From assembly GCF_016894345.1 (NCBI RefSeq), contig NZ_CP069798.1, positions 2,439,385-2,503,384 of the forward strand: DNA of 64,000 nucleotides. The letters are read 5' to 3'. This document shows, in pieces, positions 9,191 through 18,206 of this stretch. This stretch comes from Paralysiella testudinis. GTDB lineage: Bacteria > Pseudomonadota > Gammaproteobacteria > Burkholderiales > Neisseriaceae. The position numbers and the translations under genes were made by a program. The notes below the pieces were generated by a model. The model saw nothing but the letters and a program-made list of their open reading frames with translations, was not told the origin of the DNA and made no database searches. Position 1 is the first letter of the stretch, and each line of letters opens with the position of its first letter.

Positions 9191-11065
9191 ATGACTGTTG
9201 CTTATTACGCCTTGGTGGGCGCGCCCAATTGCGGCAAAACCGCCCTGTTTAACGCGCTCACCGGTGCGCGTGCCAAAGTGGCCAACTACCCCGGTGTTAC
9301 CGTAGACAAACGCGAAGGCGTGTTTGCCGGCGATGCTAACATCCACATTATCGACCTGCCCGGCACCTACAGCCTGCGTGTAACCAGCCCCGACGAAGCG
9401 GTTACCCGCGATTTACTGCTCGGGCGCATGGGCGCCGCCGCTATGCGCAGCCCCGACGCCATTATCGCCGTGGCCGACGCCACCAATCTGCGCATGACGC
9501 TGCGCATGGTGCTGGAACTGCAAACCTTGGGCAAGCCGATGGTGGTGTCGCTGAATTTAAGCGATGTGGCGCGCGCCCGCGGCCTGTCGATCGACACCGC
9601 CAAATTAAGCCAATTGCTGGGCGTGCCGGTGGTGGAAACCGTGGCCGTGAATGCCAACGGCACACTGGCGATTAAAAACGCCATCGCCGCGCTGCCCCGC
9701 GCCGCCGCACAGCATCACGACAACGCCACTGTGCAGCAACGCATTGATGCGCTCGACAGCGCCGCGCTGTATCGGCAAGTGGAAAAAATCCTCGCCCAAG
9801 TAGTGAGCACGCCAATCCAACTGCCCGCCTGGCACCGCAGCTTGGATAATCTGGTGATGCACCCGTTTTGGGGATTGGTGGTGCTGCTGCTGGTGCTGCT
9901 GCTGGTATTCCAAGCCGTTTATGCTTGGGCTGCGCCGTTGATGGACGGCATTGAAGCCGCCATCGGCAGCTTCGGCGGCTGGGTGGGCGGCTTGCTGCCG
10001 GAAGGCCCGCTGCGAAGTCTGCTGGTAAACGGCGTGATTGCGGGCATTGGCAGCGTGCTGGTGTTTGTGCCGCAAATCACTATTTTATTTGCCTTTATTC
10101 TGCTGCTGGAAGATTCCGGCTATTTGCCGCGGGCCGCTTTTTTGCTCGACAACCTGCTGGCTAAAAGCGGCCTGTCCGGGCGCGCGTTTATCCCTTTACT
10201 GTCTAGCTTTGCCTGCGCCGTGCCCGCAGTGATGTCGGCACGCACCATTCAAGACCCGCGCGAGCGGCTGGTTACCATCGCCATCGCCCCCATGCTCACC
10301 TGCTCGGCACGCTTGCCGGTGTATGCCTTGATTATTGCCGCCGTGGTGCCCAACCACAGCGTGGGCGGCCTGTTTAACTTGCAAGGGCTTACCTTGTTCG
10401 GCCTGTATTTGGTGGGGATTGTGTCGGCCGCCGTGGCTGCTTGGGTAATGAAGCTGCTGGCACGCCGAAGCGGCCAAGTACAGCAGTTCCCTTTGCTGAT
10501 GGAGCTGCCCACCTTCCGCCGCCCTAATTTCAAACACATTTTGCTCAGCCTTTGGGATCGGGTTAGCGCCTTTTTAAAACGCGCCGGTACGGTGATTTTT
10601 GCCATCAGCGTGGTATTGTGGGCGCTGGTGAGTTTTCCGGCAGCGCCCGCCGGCGCCACGGGCCCGGCGATTGACTACAGCTTTGCCGGCATGCTGGGGC
10701 ATTTGATTCAGCCGCTGTTTGCGCCGCTGGGCTTTAGCTGGGAAATGTGCATCGCCATGGTGCCGGGCATGGCCGCCCGCGAGGTGGTGGTGGCCGCGCT
10801 GGGCACGGTATATGCCGTGGGCGGCAGCGACGAAGCATTGCAGCAAAGCCTGATTCCGGTGCTGCACCAGCAATGGAGCCTAGCCACCGCCTTCGCCTTT
10901 CTGGCCTGGTATGTCTACGCCCCCATGTGCGCCGCCACCTTGGCGGTTATCAAACGCGAAACCAAATCCGCCCGCACCACCGCGCTGATTACCGCCTATT
11001 TGTTTGTGCTGGCTTATGTGTTTGCGTTTATGGTGTACCGCATTACCTTAGCACTCACGGCTTAG
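9191..11065 (+). CDS. feoB: Ferrous iron transporter FeoB
   Basis: FeoB is the inner-membrane Fe(II) transporter with a cytosolic GTPase domain. The 624-residue product has the G1 motif GAPNCGKT (10-17), the switch/G3 region with DLPGTYS from Asp55, then two Gate-type hydrophobic halves from about residue 215. Typical conserved pieces include GYLPRAAFLLD, FIPLLSSFACAVPA and PMLTCSARLPVY. The ATG at 9191 begins MTVAYYALVG, the family start. Length fits the shorter neisserial FeoB type. It is followed by a Cys-rich partner gene. Confidence 0.95.
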   Translation: MTVAYYALVGAPNCGKTALFNALTGARAKVANYPGVTVDKREGVFAGDANIHIIDLPGTYSLRVTSPDEAVTRDLLLGRMGAAAMRSPDAIIAVADATNLRMTLRMVLELQTLGKPMVVSLNLSDVARARGLSIDTAKLSQLLGVPVVETVAVNANGTLAIKNAIAALPRAAAQHHDNATVQQRIDALDSAALYRQVEKILAQVVSTPIQLPAWHRSLDNLVMHPFWGLVVLLLVLLLVFQAVYAWAAPLMDGIEAAIGSFGGWVGGLLPEGPLRSLLVNGVIAGIGSVLVFVPQITILFAFILLLEDSGYLPRAAFLLDNLLAKSGLSGRAFIPLLSSFACAVPAVMSARTIQDPRERLVTIAIAPMLTCSARLPVYALIIAAVVPNHSVGGLFNLQGLTLFGLYLVGIVSAAVAAWVMKLLARRSGQVQQFPLLMELPTFRRPNFKHILLSLWDRVSAFLKRAGTVIFAISVVLWALVSFPAAPAGATGPAIDYSFAGMLGHLIQPLFAPLGFSWEMCIAMVPGMAAREVVVAALGTVYAVGGSDEALQQSLIPVLHQQWSLATAFAFLAWYVYAPMCAATLAVIKRETKSARTTALITAYLFVLAYVFAFMVYRITLALTA

Positions 11066-11107
11066 CGCCATAACCGATTGCCAACACCCTGGCAGAAAGA
11101 AATCAAA

Positions 11108-11239
11108 ATGATGGAATATATTGTGGTGGCCATTATCGTGCTGGCCTGTGCCGCTTTTTTAGGCAAACGCTTCTTCGGCAAAAAAGCCGATGCCTGCAGC
11201 GGCTGCAACCGCTGCGGCAGCAATAAACGCTGCCATTAA
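11108..11239 (+). CDS. FeoB-associated Cys-rich membrane protein
   Basis: A 43-residue protein starting MMEYIVVAIIVL has one membrane helix (about 4-18), a basic linker (GKRFFGKK) and a C-terminal cluster of four cysteines (CSGCNRC and a CH end). This is the pattern of the small FeoB-associated Cys-rich family that often follows feoB and may take the place of FeoC. It lies 42 bases after feoB, with an AGAAAG-like ribosome site, and is followed by a DUS hairpin. Function beyond the association is not known. Confidence 0.8.
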   Translation: MMEYIVVAIIVLACAAFLGKRFFGKKADACSGCNRCGSNKRCH

Positions 11240-11283
11240 ACTGCGGCGGTGTGGCTTTATTTTAAATCTGTTTTCTCAAAATG

Positions 11284-11318
11284 TTTTCAGGCAGCCTTCA
11301 CACAAGGCTGCCTGAAAA
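11284..11318. terminator. Inverted DUS pair between feo and higBA
   Basis: TTTTCAGGCAGCCTT pairs with AAGGCTGCCTGAAAA. It lies between the convergent feo operon and higA and can serve both. Confidence 0.65.
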
Positions 11319-11368
11319 ATCATGCCATTCAATCGGTTTATCCGGTATGCGCCAACCAGTGCATATCA

Positions 11369-11662
11369 TCAAACCGCATATGCTGGAGTAACCTGCGGGT
11401 TGGTTTTTTGCATGGCCTGCCACAAGTCGTAATCGGCCTGTTGGTGCAACCAACTTTCCGGGCTGGGGCTGTTATCGCCCAGCCATTTATGCAGGCGGAT
11501 GGCCATATCGGCACTGATGCCTGCCTTGCCGTTCAACAAGCGGGAAAGCGTCACGCGGGACACCCCAAGCTGCCGCGCCGCTTCGGTTACGCTCAGGCCA
11601 AGCTCGGGCAAGATGTCTTCCCGAATCACTTCGGCCGGGTGCGGAGGGTTGTGCATGCGCAT
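11369..11662 (-). CDS. higA: HigA-type antitoxin (XRE family)
   Basis: The product is an XRE-type DNA-binding antitoxin of the VapI/HigA group. The 97 residues start [16 protein letters not shown], the classic HigA opening, followed by a helix-turn-helix ([22 protein letters not shown], about 25-46). An AGGAAATT site precedes the ATG at 11662; a longer in-frame opening exists but overlaps the toxin gene and lacks family similarity. The toxin gene lies immediately upstream with 10 bases between, the toxin-first order usual for higBA. Confidence 0.88.
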   Translation of the reverse strand: MRMHNPPHPAEVIREDILPELGLSVTEAARQLGVSRVTLSRLLNGKAGISADMAIRLHKWLGDNSPSPESWLHQQADYDLWQAMQKTNPQVTPAYAV

Positions 11663-11672
11663 AACAATTTCC

Positions 11673-11951
11673 TTAATGGTAATCCTGATAATCCACAATT
11701 TCGGCGTGGCCGTTTTCCAATTTAAACGTAACACGCCAGTTGCCGTTTACTTTCACGCTCCAATGGTTTTTTAAATCCCCTGATAAAGGGTGCAAATTCC
11801 AGCCTGCGATATTCATGTCGGAAGGCACGGCGGCGCTGTTCAAACGGGCGAGAATACGCGCCAACTTGACCGCGTGAGCAGCTTGTATTCCCGATTTGCT
11901 GCCCGTTTTATAAAACCGTTCAAGCCCTTTGTGTTGGAATGAAAGTATCAT
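11673..11951 (-). CDS. higB: HigB-type toxin (RelE superfamily)
   Basis: HigB toxins are ribosome-dependent mRNA endonucleases neutralised by HigA. The 92-residue protein opens [17 protein letters not shown] and contains [21 protein letters not shown] at its end, typical of the HigB/YgjN group. The core [20 protein letters not shown] also fits. The ATG at 11951 was chosen because it matches the family start; an earlier in-frame ATG at 12011 would add 20 residues running through the operator-like repeats. It forms an operon with higA. Confidence 0.88.
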   Translation of the reverse strand: MILSFQHKGLERFYKTGSKSGIQAAHAVKLARILARLNSAAVPSDMNIAGWNLHPLSGDLKNHWSVKVNGNWRVTFKLENGHAEIVDYQDYH

Positions 11952-11965
11952 GGCTGTATCTCTAC

Positions 11966-11997
11966 TATTTACAGTATTGTATCGCATGTATTTACAG
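11966..11997 (-). promoter_or_regulatory. Direct repeats upstream of higB (possible HigA operator)
   Basis: CTGTAAATA (minus strand) occurs twice, at 11974-11966 and 11997-11989, 23 bases apart, with TACAAT between. Position just before higB suggests a HigA or HigBA binding region; this is inference. Confidence 0.4.
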
Positions 11998-12079
11998 CCT
12001 GCAATCAACACGCATACACAGCCATAGGTCAGATTGGAAATCCAACTTATGGCTGCTGATTTATCCTAAACCTGTTTCC

Positions 12080-12126
12080 AAAATATTTTCAGGCAGCCTT
12101 TATATAAGGCTGCCTGAAAATATTTT
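12080..12126. terminator. Long inverted DUS pair after fpr
   Basis: AAAATATTTTCAGGCAGCC pairs with its complement across TTTATATAAG. It follows the fpr stop (minus strand) by 15 bases. Confidence 0.7.
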
Positions 12127-12141
12127 ATAAATCAAAAAATC

Positions 12142-12918
12142 TCAAAACCCGTTTTCCATCATTATCTGCCCCGGCACTTTATTGCGGTGCATAGCAAAGC
12201 CCATGTCGAGCAGGGTTTTGAAGGTGTCTTTTACCATCGCCGGGTTGCCGCAAATCATAAAGCGGCTGTGCTGCGGGCTGAAGTTGAGTTTGAGCGCGGT
12301 GGCCAGCTCGCCGTTGTGCAGCAGCTCAGGCAGCCTCTTATCTAAAGCACCCGCCAAATGTTCACGCGTGAGCACGGTTTGGAAAGTGAATTGGCTGCTG
12401 TATTCGCCCACCAGCGGATGCTGCGCCAGCTCGGCGATGCGTTGGTTGAAAATCAGCTCGTTGGCAAACGACACCGAATGCACCAATGCCAAGCGCTCGA
12501 AGCGTTGCCAGATTTGCGGCTGTTGCAGGATAGACAAAAACGGGGCGATGCCGGAGCCGGTGCACAGCATGATTAAATCGCGCCCGTCGGCAAAGCGCTC
12601 GGGCAGCAAAAAGCCGGTGGCGGTTTTGTCAAGCAAGATACGGTCGCCCGCTTGCAAATCGGCCAGCCGTGCGCTCATGGGGCCGCCTTCAATCAGCACG
12701 GCAAAGTATTCTAAGGTGTCGGCATATTCGGCCGACACCACCGAATAGGCGCGCCAAATAAAACCGGCACCGTCGCGAAAGCCCAAGCGGGAAAATTGCC
12801 CGGCGCTGAAACGGTAGTGCTCGGGGCGGCTGATGGCAAAGGTGATTAGCTTGGGGGTGTGCTGTTTTACCCACAACACGGTTTCTTCGCTGAATTTGGC
12901 TTCGGGTGCGGCAGGCAT
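12142..12918 (-). CDS. fpr: Ferredoxin/flavodoxin-NADP reductase
   Basis: The enzyme passes electrons between NADPH and ferredoxin or flavodoxin and supports redox stress defence and Fe-S or heme chemistry. The 258-residue protein has the FAD motif RAYSVVS at 56-62, the NADP-binding CTGSGIAPFLSIL (about 118-130) and the C-terminal PGQIMMENGF that marks bacterial subclass FNRs. An AAAGGA site precedes the ATG. It stands alone between higBA and the J-domain gene, both on minus. Confidence 0.9.
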   Translation of the reverse strand: MPAAPEAKFSEETVLWVKQHTPKLITFAISRPEHYRFSAGQFSRLGFRDGAGFIWRAYSVVSAEYADTLEYFAVLIEGGPMSARLADLQAGDRILLDKTATGFLLPERFADGRDLIMLCTGSGIAPFLSILQQPQIWQRFERLALVHSVSFANELIFNQRIAELAQHPLVGEYSSQFTFQTVLTREHLAGALDKRLPELLHNGELATALKLNFSPQHSRFMICGNPAMVKDTFKTLLDMGFAMHRNKVPGQIMMENGF

Positions 12919-13049
12919 GGGCGTCCTTTAGAGCATATTGATAAGGGATTGGATTAAGCGGGCGCCGGTTTAACAATTAGGTCTATCTCAGCGCACTTAA
13001 ATTTCAGGCAGCCTTGAATTACCCATTGGTTTATGAGCGTTATTTCGTG

Positions 13050-13880
13050 TTACAGCTTAACGTCAATCTGGCGGTATTGACCGCTGCGTTCGGTGTTTTC
13101 AATCAGCCACGGCGCGCTGATTTGCCATTCGCCGTTGTCTACGCGCCGGTAGTGCAGGCTGAAGTCGCCATCGCCCACTTGGGTAACGCTAAAGCGCTCG
13201 CCCGCAGGAATGTAAAACGAGCGGATGGCGGTGAGTTTGCCGCCGCGCAATTCATATAATTGGGCGAAAATGCCGCTGTTCAAGCCGCTGTTGTCTACCT
13301 CCACCACATTGCGGCCGCGCTGGCGCAGCACCGGATAGCCGGCCACATAGCCTTTGGCGGCAGGCAAGGCTTGGCCGTTGGGGGCAGTGGCGCTAAGGCT
13401 GGTGCTAATCGCGGGCGCTGCAGGGGTAGCTTGTGCCTGCCACCACCACCAGCCGGCCACCGGCAGCAATACCACCAGCGCCATGCCCAGCCATTGCCGC
13501 CACGCGTGCAGTGCATATTTGGCCGGGCGGGTGGGGCGCACGGCTTCGCGCTGGCGCTGATAAGCCGCCACCGCCTGCTGCCGATGTTGCAATTGCGCTT
13601 GGCGCTGGCTGGCGCTGTGCTGCTGCCGTTGCGCTTGTGCCTGCAGCGCCAAGCGCTGTTGCTCGGCAATCCAGATATCGTGGGCGCGGCGTTGTTGCGG
13701 GTCGGACAGCACCGCATACGATTGGTTGATGATGCTCATGATGCGGTGCGCATCGGCATTGTCGGGGTTGCGATCCGGGTGGTGCTTTTGCGACAAGGCA
13801 CGGTAGGCGGCGCGAATCACTTCGTCGCTGGCGTCGGCGGTGACTTTTAAATTGTCGTAATGGGTGTGCAGGCGTTTCAT
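13050..13880 (-). CDS. Membrane-anchored J-domain protein
   Basis: The product is a DnaJ-type Hsp70 co-chaperone of unknown target. The J domain spans about residues 7-70 with HPD at 34-36. A Gln- and Ala-rich linker (about 75-125) follows, then a single membrane helix (LGMALVVLLPVAGWWWW, about 135-152) and a C-terminal region of about 110 residues that may be periplasmic. There are no zinc-finger or DnaJ C-terminal domains, so it is not DnaJ itself. It is the only gene between fpr and a Correia-like element. Confidence 0.75.
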   Translation of the reverse strand: MKRLHTHYDNLKVTADASDEVIRAAYRALSQKHHPDRNPDNADAHRIMSIINQSYAVLSDPQQRRAHDIWIAEQQRLALQAQAQRQQHSASQRQAQLQHRQQAVAAYQRQREAVRPTRPAKYALHAWRQWLGMALVVLLPVAGWWWWQAQATPAAPAISTSLSATAPNGQALPAAKGYVAGYPVLRQRGRNVVEVDNSGLNSGIFAQLYELRGGKLTAIRSFYIPAGERFSVTQVGDGDFSLHYRRVDNGEWQISAPWLIENTERSGQYRQIDVKL

Positions 13881-13907
13881 CGGTAAATCAAGCTTTCAGG
13901 CAGCCGT

Positions 13908-14062
13908 ATATCCAATTTAAACAGTAAGATAACAAGGCGGCGAGCCGCAGGCAGTGCATCTAGTACGAAACAGATTTTGTTGGTGCTTTAGCGCCTTACA
14001 AAATCGTTCGCTTTGCGCTAAGGCAAGCCAACGCAGTTAGGTTATTGTTTAGATTGGGTATT
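13908..14062. repeat. Correia-like element, long form (ATACCCAAT ends)
   Basis: About 155 bp with ATATCCAATTTAAACAGTAA at the left and its inverted counterpart at the right. It contains the ~50 base internal segment (ACGAAACAGATTTTGTTGG and CGCCTTACAAAATCG) that short copies lack. Its right end touches the TAA stop of the Cys/Met PLP enzyme gene. Confidence 0.8.
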
Positions 14063-15215
14063 AGCACACGGTATTCAGGGCTTGGTTAATATCGGCCCAA
14101 ATGTCTTCGATGTCTTCGATGCCGGTGGAAAAGCGCAGCAGGCCTTCGCGGATGCCCAATTGCGCTTTTAAGGCGCGGCTCATGCCGCTGTGCGACTGGC
14201 TGGCGCTGTGGTTGACCAGGCTTTCCACGCCGCCCAAGCTGGAGGCCATTTGCACCAATTGCAGATTTTTAATCACGCTGTTGGCCGCGGCGCGGCTGTC
14301 TTGGCGCAAATACACCGACACCACGCCGCCAAAGCCGCGCATTTGCCGCTGTGCCAGCGCGTGGTGTTCGTGTTCGGGCAAGCCGGGGTAAAACACTTTT
14401 TCAATCGCCGGATGCGCTTGCAGGCGCTGCGCCAGAATGGCGGCGTTATACTGATGGCGGTCCATGCGCACGGCCAGGGTTTTGATGCCGCGCAACACCA
14501 AGGCGCAATCCATCGGCCCGGCTACGGCGCCGGTGTTCATCAACATGGTGCGCAAGGGTGCGGCCACGGCTTCGTCTTTCACTGCGGCCACGCCCATCAG
14601 CACATCGGAATGGCCGCACAGGTATTTGGTGGCCGAATGAAACACAATATCACAGCCCAAATCGAGCGGATTTTGCAGGTACGGGGTGGCAAAGGTGTTG
14701 TCCAGCCCCACCAATACGCCGTGTGCTTTGGCTTTTTGGGTGAGCGCGGCAATGTCTACCAGCCGCAGCAACGGGTTGCTCGGCGTTTCCAGCCACAGCA
14801 TTTTCACCGGCTGCGCCGCCAAAACGGCATCGAGGTTTTCAGGCAGCGTTAAATCGGCAAAAATCACCTTAATGCCCCATTGCGCATACACTTCGGTGAG
14901 CAAATCATAAGCACCGCCGTAAATATCGGCCACCGCCACAATGGTGTCGCCCGGGCGCAGAAAGGTGCGCCAAATGGTGTCAATCCCCGCCATGCCGCTG
15001 GCAAACGCAAAACCGGCCACGCCGTGTTCCAGCGCGGCTATGGTGTCTTCCAGCGTTTTGCGGGTGGGGTTGGCCACGCGCGAATAGCGGTAGGGAATGT
15101 CTTCGCCGATTTCATGCATACAAAACATGCTGTTTTGGTAGATGGGCGGCATAATGGCGCGGTTGTGCTGGTTGTGGTCGTAGCTGGTGTGGATGGCTTC
15201 GGTGGCGAATTTCAT
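14061..15215 (-). CDS. metB: Cystathionine gamma-synthase / beta-lyase family PLP enzyme
   Basis: A PLP-dependent trans-sulfuration enzyme for methionine or cysteine metabolism. The 384-residue protein has the family motifs YSRVANPTR (about 43-51), the PLP lysine in SATKYLCGHSD (Lys197) and SLGGVESL near the C-terminus. MetB, MetC and MetZ are hard to tell apart by eye, so the gene symbol is provisional. ATG at 15215 gives the canonical MKFATEAIH start and has AGAGAG upstream; an ATG at 15260 would add 15 unlike residues. The TAA stop abuts a Correia-like element. Confidence 0.82.
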   Translation of the reverse strand: MKFATEAIHTSYDHNQHNRAIMPPIYQNSMFCMHEIGEDIPYRYSRVANPTRKTLEDTIAALEHGVAGFAFASGMAGIDTIWRTFLRPGDTIVAVADIYGGAYDLLTEVYAQWGIKVIFADLTLPENLDAVLAAQPVKMLWLETPSNPLLRLVDIAALTQKAKAHGVLVGLDNTFATPYLQNPLDLGCDIVFHSATKYLCGHSDVLMGVAAVKDEAVAAPLRTMLMNTGAVAGPMDCALVLRGIKTLAVRMDRHQYNAAILAQRLQAHPAIEKVFYPGLPEHEHHALAQRQMRGFGGVVSVYLRQDSRAAANSVIKNLQLVQMASSLGGVESLVNHSASQSHSGMSRALKAQLGIREGLLRFSTGIEDIEDIWADINQALNTVC

Positions 15216-15481
15216 GGCACGCTCTCTTGTGCAAGTGGGCATAGTGCGCAATTCTAGCATGTGCCGCCGTTTTTCAGGCAGCCGCTGTTATCAAGCAAAG
15301 CCCATCGGCTGCATAGCCACAATCAATTCCGACTAATTTGCTCGGGCTTTTGCCATACCGTATAATTGCGCCCTTGCCGCCGGCGTTTCACTTGAATTTA
15401 TTGCAGCGGCACCTATTTTATACACCCTGCCTGCCGGATGGCCTGCCAGGCTTAATTGAATTACCCAAGGAACCGCACCGC

Positions 15482-16255
15482 ATGAATGCCATTGCCGACG
15501 TGCAAAGCAGCCCCGACCAGCGCAATATGCCCATCAACCAAGTAGGCATTAAAGACTTGCGTTTTCCCGTTGCCATCCAGTCTGACGACGGCACCCAGCA
15601 CACCGTGGCGCGGCTCACCATGACGGTTTATCTGCCGCCGGAGCAAAAAGGCACCCATATGTCGCGCTTTGTGGCGCTGATGGAGCAGCAAACCGAGCCA
15701 CTCAGCTTTACCCGCTTGCGCGCGCTTACCGAAGAAATGGTGGCGCTGCTGGAATCGCATTCCGGCAAAATCAGCGTAAAATTCCCCTACTTCCGCCTCA
15801 AAACCGCGCCCATTTCCGGCATCCGCAGCACGCTGGACTACGATGTGGAATTGAGCGGCGAAATCAAACAAGGCTGCTATTGCCACCGCTTGCAAGTGCT
15901 GGTGCCGGTAACCAGCCTCTGCCCGTGCAGCAAGGAAATTTCCCAATACGGCGCCCACAACCAGCGCTCGCACGTTACCGTGTCGTTAAGCTGCAACAGC
16001 GAAGTAAGTATTGAAGAAGTGATTGATTTGGTGGAAGCGCAGGCTTCGTGCCAGCTCTACGGCCTACTCAAGCGCCCGGACGAAAAATACGTTACCGAGC
16101 GCGCCTACGACAACCCCAAATTTGTGGAAGACATGGTGCGCGACATCGCCACCGCTTTACAAGCCGACCCGCGCGTGGGCGCGTTTCGGGTGGAAAGTGA
16201 AAATTTCGAATCCATCCACAACCATTCGGCTTGGGCGGTGATTGAGCAGCCTTAA
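15482..16255 (+). CDS. folE2: GTP cyclohydrolase FolE2 (type IB)
   Basis: FolE2 converts GTP to dihydroneopterin triphosphate, the first step toward folate. Unlike FolE1 it can work with metals other than zinc. The 257-residue product shows the type IB signature LCPCSKEISQYGAHNQRS with Cys147 and Cys149, the first being the expected metal/catalytic cysteine. ATG 15482 gives the family start MNAIADVQSS; an earlier in-frame start is unsupported. No clear Zur box could be read upstream. A strong hairpin follows the stop. Confidence 0.93.
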   Translation: MNAIADVQSSPDQRNMPINQVGIKDLRFPVAIQSDDGTQHTVARLTMTVYLPPEQKGTHMSRFVALMEQQTEPLSFTRLRALTEEMVALLESHSGKISVKFPYFRLKTAPISGIRSTLDYDVELSGEIKQGCYCHRLQVLVPVTSLCPCSKEISQYGAHNQRSHVTVSLSCNSEVSIEEVIDLVEAQASCQLYGLLKRPDEKYVTERAYDNPKFVEDMVRDIATALQADPRVGAFRVESENFESIHNHSAWAVIEQP

Positions 16256-16278
16256 ATCGTCTGTGTTTCTGTCCATTC

Positions 16279-16314
16279 AAACGCCTGCCGTGCACTGTTG
16301 CATGGCAGGCGTTT
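16279..16314 (+). terminator. Intrinsic terminator after folE2
   Basis: AAACGCCTGCC pairs with GGCAGGCGTTT, followed by GGTTTA, 24 bases after the folE2 stop. Confidence 0.75.
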
Positions 16315-16517
16315 GGTTTAGCGAGGTGCCAAGGCTTGCAGACAGCTTTGGTACCTAAAAGCCTGCTCACCATCTTGTTGATGCTGCTTTCAGCACATAA
16401 ACAAACGTATGCGGCGTTAACCATGCATAGCCAAAGCGGGCCTTGGCTGTGCTTTTTGCCTTGCCCGTGCCGCTTTCTGCACTAAAAATCCGCTACAAAA
16501 AATCGTCAACAGGCTCT

Positions 16518-16678
16518 AGGGCCTGTTCACATTTCATCGCGTGGCCCTATTTTGGCTTAAAAGCCCGCCTTCTGCGTTGAAAATGCGCGCAAGGTGTTCA
16601 ACTTTGCTGTGCTTTTCGCCTTGAACGCAGACTTTTCTACTCAAAATCTGCTGCACGGCTAAAATGTGAACAGACCCT
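16518..16678. repeat. 161 bp inverted-repeat element, copy 1
   Basis: The ends AGGGTCTGTTCACATTT (one change at the left end, AGGGCCTG) are inverted repeats. A second copy of identical length lies at 62445-62605 and is nearly identical inside. No reading frame is kept. The preceding bases (about 16430-16510) look like a diverged third version without clear ends. The rest of the 556-base gap before 16812 holds only the folE2 terminator. Confidence 0.75.
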
Positions 16679-16811
16679 AAAAAGACTTTTACACAATCCT
16701 ACATCGGCACTAAGTTTGGCCTAAGTTTGCAGGTTTATTCTGCACCCAACAAAACCACTGCGGTTTTGCTTTAACCCCCAACCGATTTAATACCGTTTTA
16801 GGAGACTGACC

Positions 16812-17039
16812 ATGAAAAAATTGACCGCCGCACTACTGGCTGCTGCTTTGGGCATGACTTCCGTTGCTTCTTTTGCCGCCGGCACCAGCACCACACCGGC
16901 ACCCGCCGCCAAACCGGCTGCTACCGCCCCGGCCGCCAGCAAAGCCAAACCAGCTGCCAAAGCCGAAGTCAAAAAAGACACTGCCAAAGCCAAAAAAGAA
17001 GTGAAAAAAGCAACTAAAAAAGCCGAAGCCAAAAAATAA
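16812..17039 (+). CDS. Exported Lys/Ala-rich low-complexity protein
   Basis: The product has 75 residues. A signal peptide (MKKLTAALLAAALGMTSVASFAA, about 1-23) is followed by an Ala/Pro/Thr stretch, then a Lys/Ala-rich tail of repeated KKxxKKA units resembling histone H1-like tails. An AGGAGA site stands seven bases before the ATG, and a strong terminator follows. Function is unknown; a basic periplasmic or surface-associated protein binding anionic polymers is one guess. It is monocistronic. Confidence 0.7.
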   Translation: MKKLTAALLAAALGMTSVASFAAGTSTTPAPAAKPAATAPAASKAKPAAKAEVKKDTAKAKKEVKKATKKAEAKK

Positions 17040-17053
17040 TCCGCTTATCCGGC

Positions 17054-17098
17054 CCAACAAACAGCCGCCCGCATGCATTGCGGGCGGCTGTTTGTTGG
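17054..17098 (+). terminator. Strong intrinsic terminator
   Basis: A 20-base stem (CCAACAAACAGCCGCCCGCA with its complement) with a 5-base loop follows the Lys/Ala-rich gene by 14 bases. Confidence 0.8.
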
Positions 17099-17178
17099 TG
17101 TTGATGCAAACCCCTTTATTTCAAGCCGCCGTAGGTCAACGCCACCCGCATCTTACCACCCGCTCCTATCCCAATCCC

Positions 17179-18099
17179 TCAACCCTCTTCAGGCAGCCCC
17201 AGCCGGTATTGGCGCGGTGTTTGCCGGTATTGCTGCTTAAACACCCGCGCAAAATGCGTTTCCGACTGAAAACCGGCGGCCAAGGCAATATGCACAATGC
17301 TGTCGCTGCGTTGGCGCAAATACACCGCCGCTTGGCGCAAACGGGTTTGCATCACAAATTGGTGCGGGCTTTGCCCCAAGGCTGCCTGAAACACGCGCAT
17401 AAATTGTGCGCGCGACAAATGCACCTGCGCGGCCATATTGTCTACCGTCCACACCTGCGCCGGTTCGGCCATCACCGCCGCCAGCAAAGGGCGCAAGCGT
17501 GCGTCTTGCCGTGCCCTCAACACGCCCGGTGGCGGATTTTGCCACTGCGGCTGCTGCCAGCAATGGCGAATCAACCACGCCAGCAAGGTGAGCGACAAAC
17601 CGTTAATCACACTGGCCGCGCCTTCGCTGTGTTCATCGGCCAACGCCGCCTCCATCTGCAATAAATCCACCCACGCCCGCAGCTGCGGCAATTGCTGCCA
17701 CGGCACCACCACCAAAGGCGGCCAGCCTTCCAGCAAACCGCTGTGCGGCTGGTAGTCGAAATGGCCGCACAACATGCCCATGTCTTCACGCCCCTCGGCA
17801 TTGCTGCCCAGCGTCCACGCGCCTTTTCGGCACATTTGCAGCGGCGCGGCTTCGCCTTGGCCGTTAAAGTCGCAAATACTGTGCGCCATCCCTTGCGGTA
17901 AAAACACCAAATCACCGGCATACAGGCGCTGCGGCGCGGCATCGGCACGCGCCAATACGCCGGTGCCAGACAACACAATATGCACATAAGCCCGCCCGGG
18001 CGCGGCCGGATTATGCAAATGCCAACGCCCGCGCACCAAGCATTGCATATTGATGGCCGCCGACACCTGCGCGTATTCCAATAGTTTGTCTAAAATCAT
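17179..18099 (-). CDS. AraC-family regulator, RclR-like (cupin plus two HTH)
   Basis: The 306-residue protein has an N-terminal cupin domain (AraC_binding type; LYAGDLVFLPQGMAHS at about 59-74) and a C-terminal AraC DNA-binding domain (about 205-302). Cysteines at 20, 76, 90 and 111 stand out. Cys20 and Cys111 (in MLCGHFDY) align by position and context with the redox-sensing cysteines of E. coli RclR. The gene is divergent from the AhpD-like/DUF417/DUF302 genes, with about 107 bases between, so it probably activates them on oxidant stress. The RclR link is inference from context and visible similarity. Confidence 0.8.
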   Translation of the reverse strand: MILDKLLEYAQVSAAINMQCLVRGRWHLHNPAAPGRAYVHIVLSGTGVLARADAAPQRLYAGDLVFLPQGMAHSICDFNGQGEAAPLQMCRKGAWTLGSNAEGREDMGMLCGHFDYQPHSGLLEGWPPLVVVPWQQLPQLRAWVDLLQMEAALADEHSEGAASVINGLSLTLLAWLIRHCWQQPQWQNPPPGVLRARQDARLRPLLAAVMAEPAQVWTVDNMAAQVHLSRAQFMRVFQAALGQSPHQFVMQTRLRQAAVYLRQRSDSIVHIALAAGFQSETHFARVFKQQYRQTPRQYRLGLPEEG

Positions 18100-18206
18100 A
18101 AAACCCGCCCAAAATGCGCTTTTAGTGAAAAGAAATGAGCTTATCAGATAATTATTACCCAGAAAAGCGGCGCAGAATACACCCCATCAACACAAGGAGT
18201 GTCATC

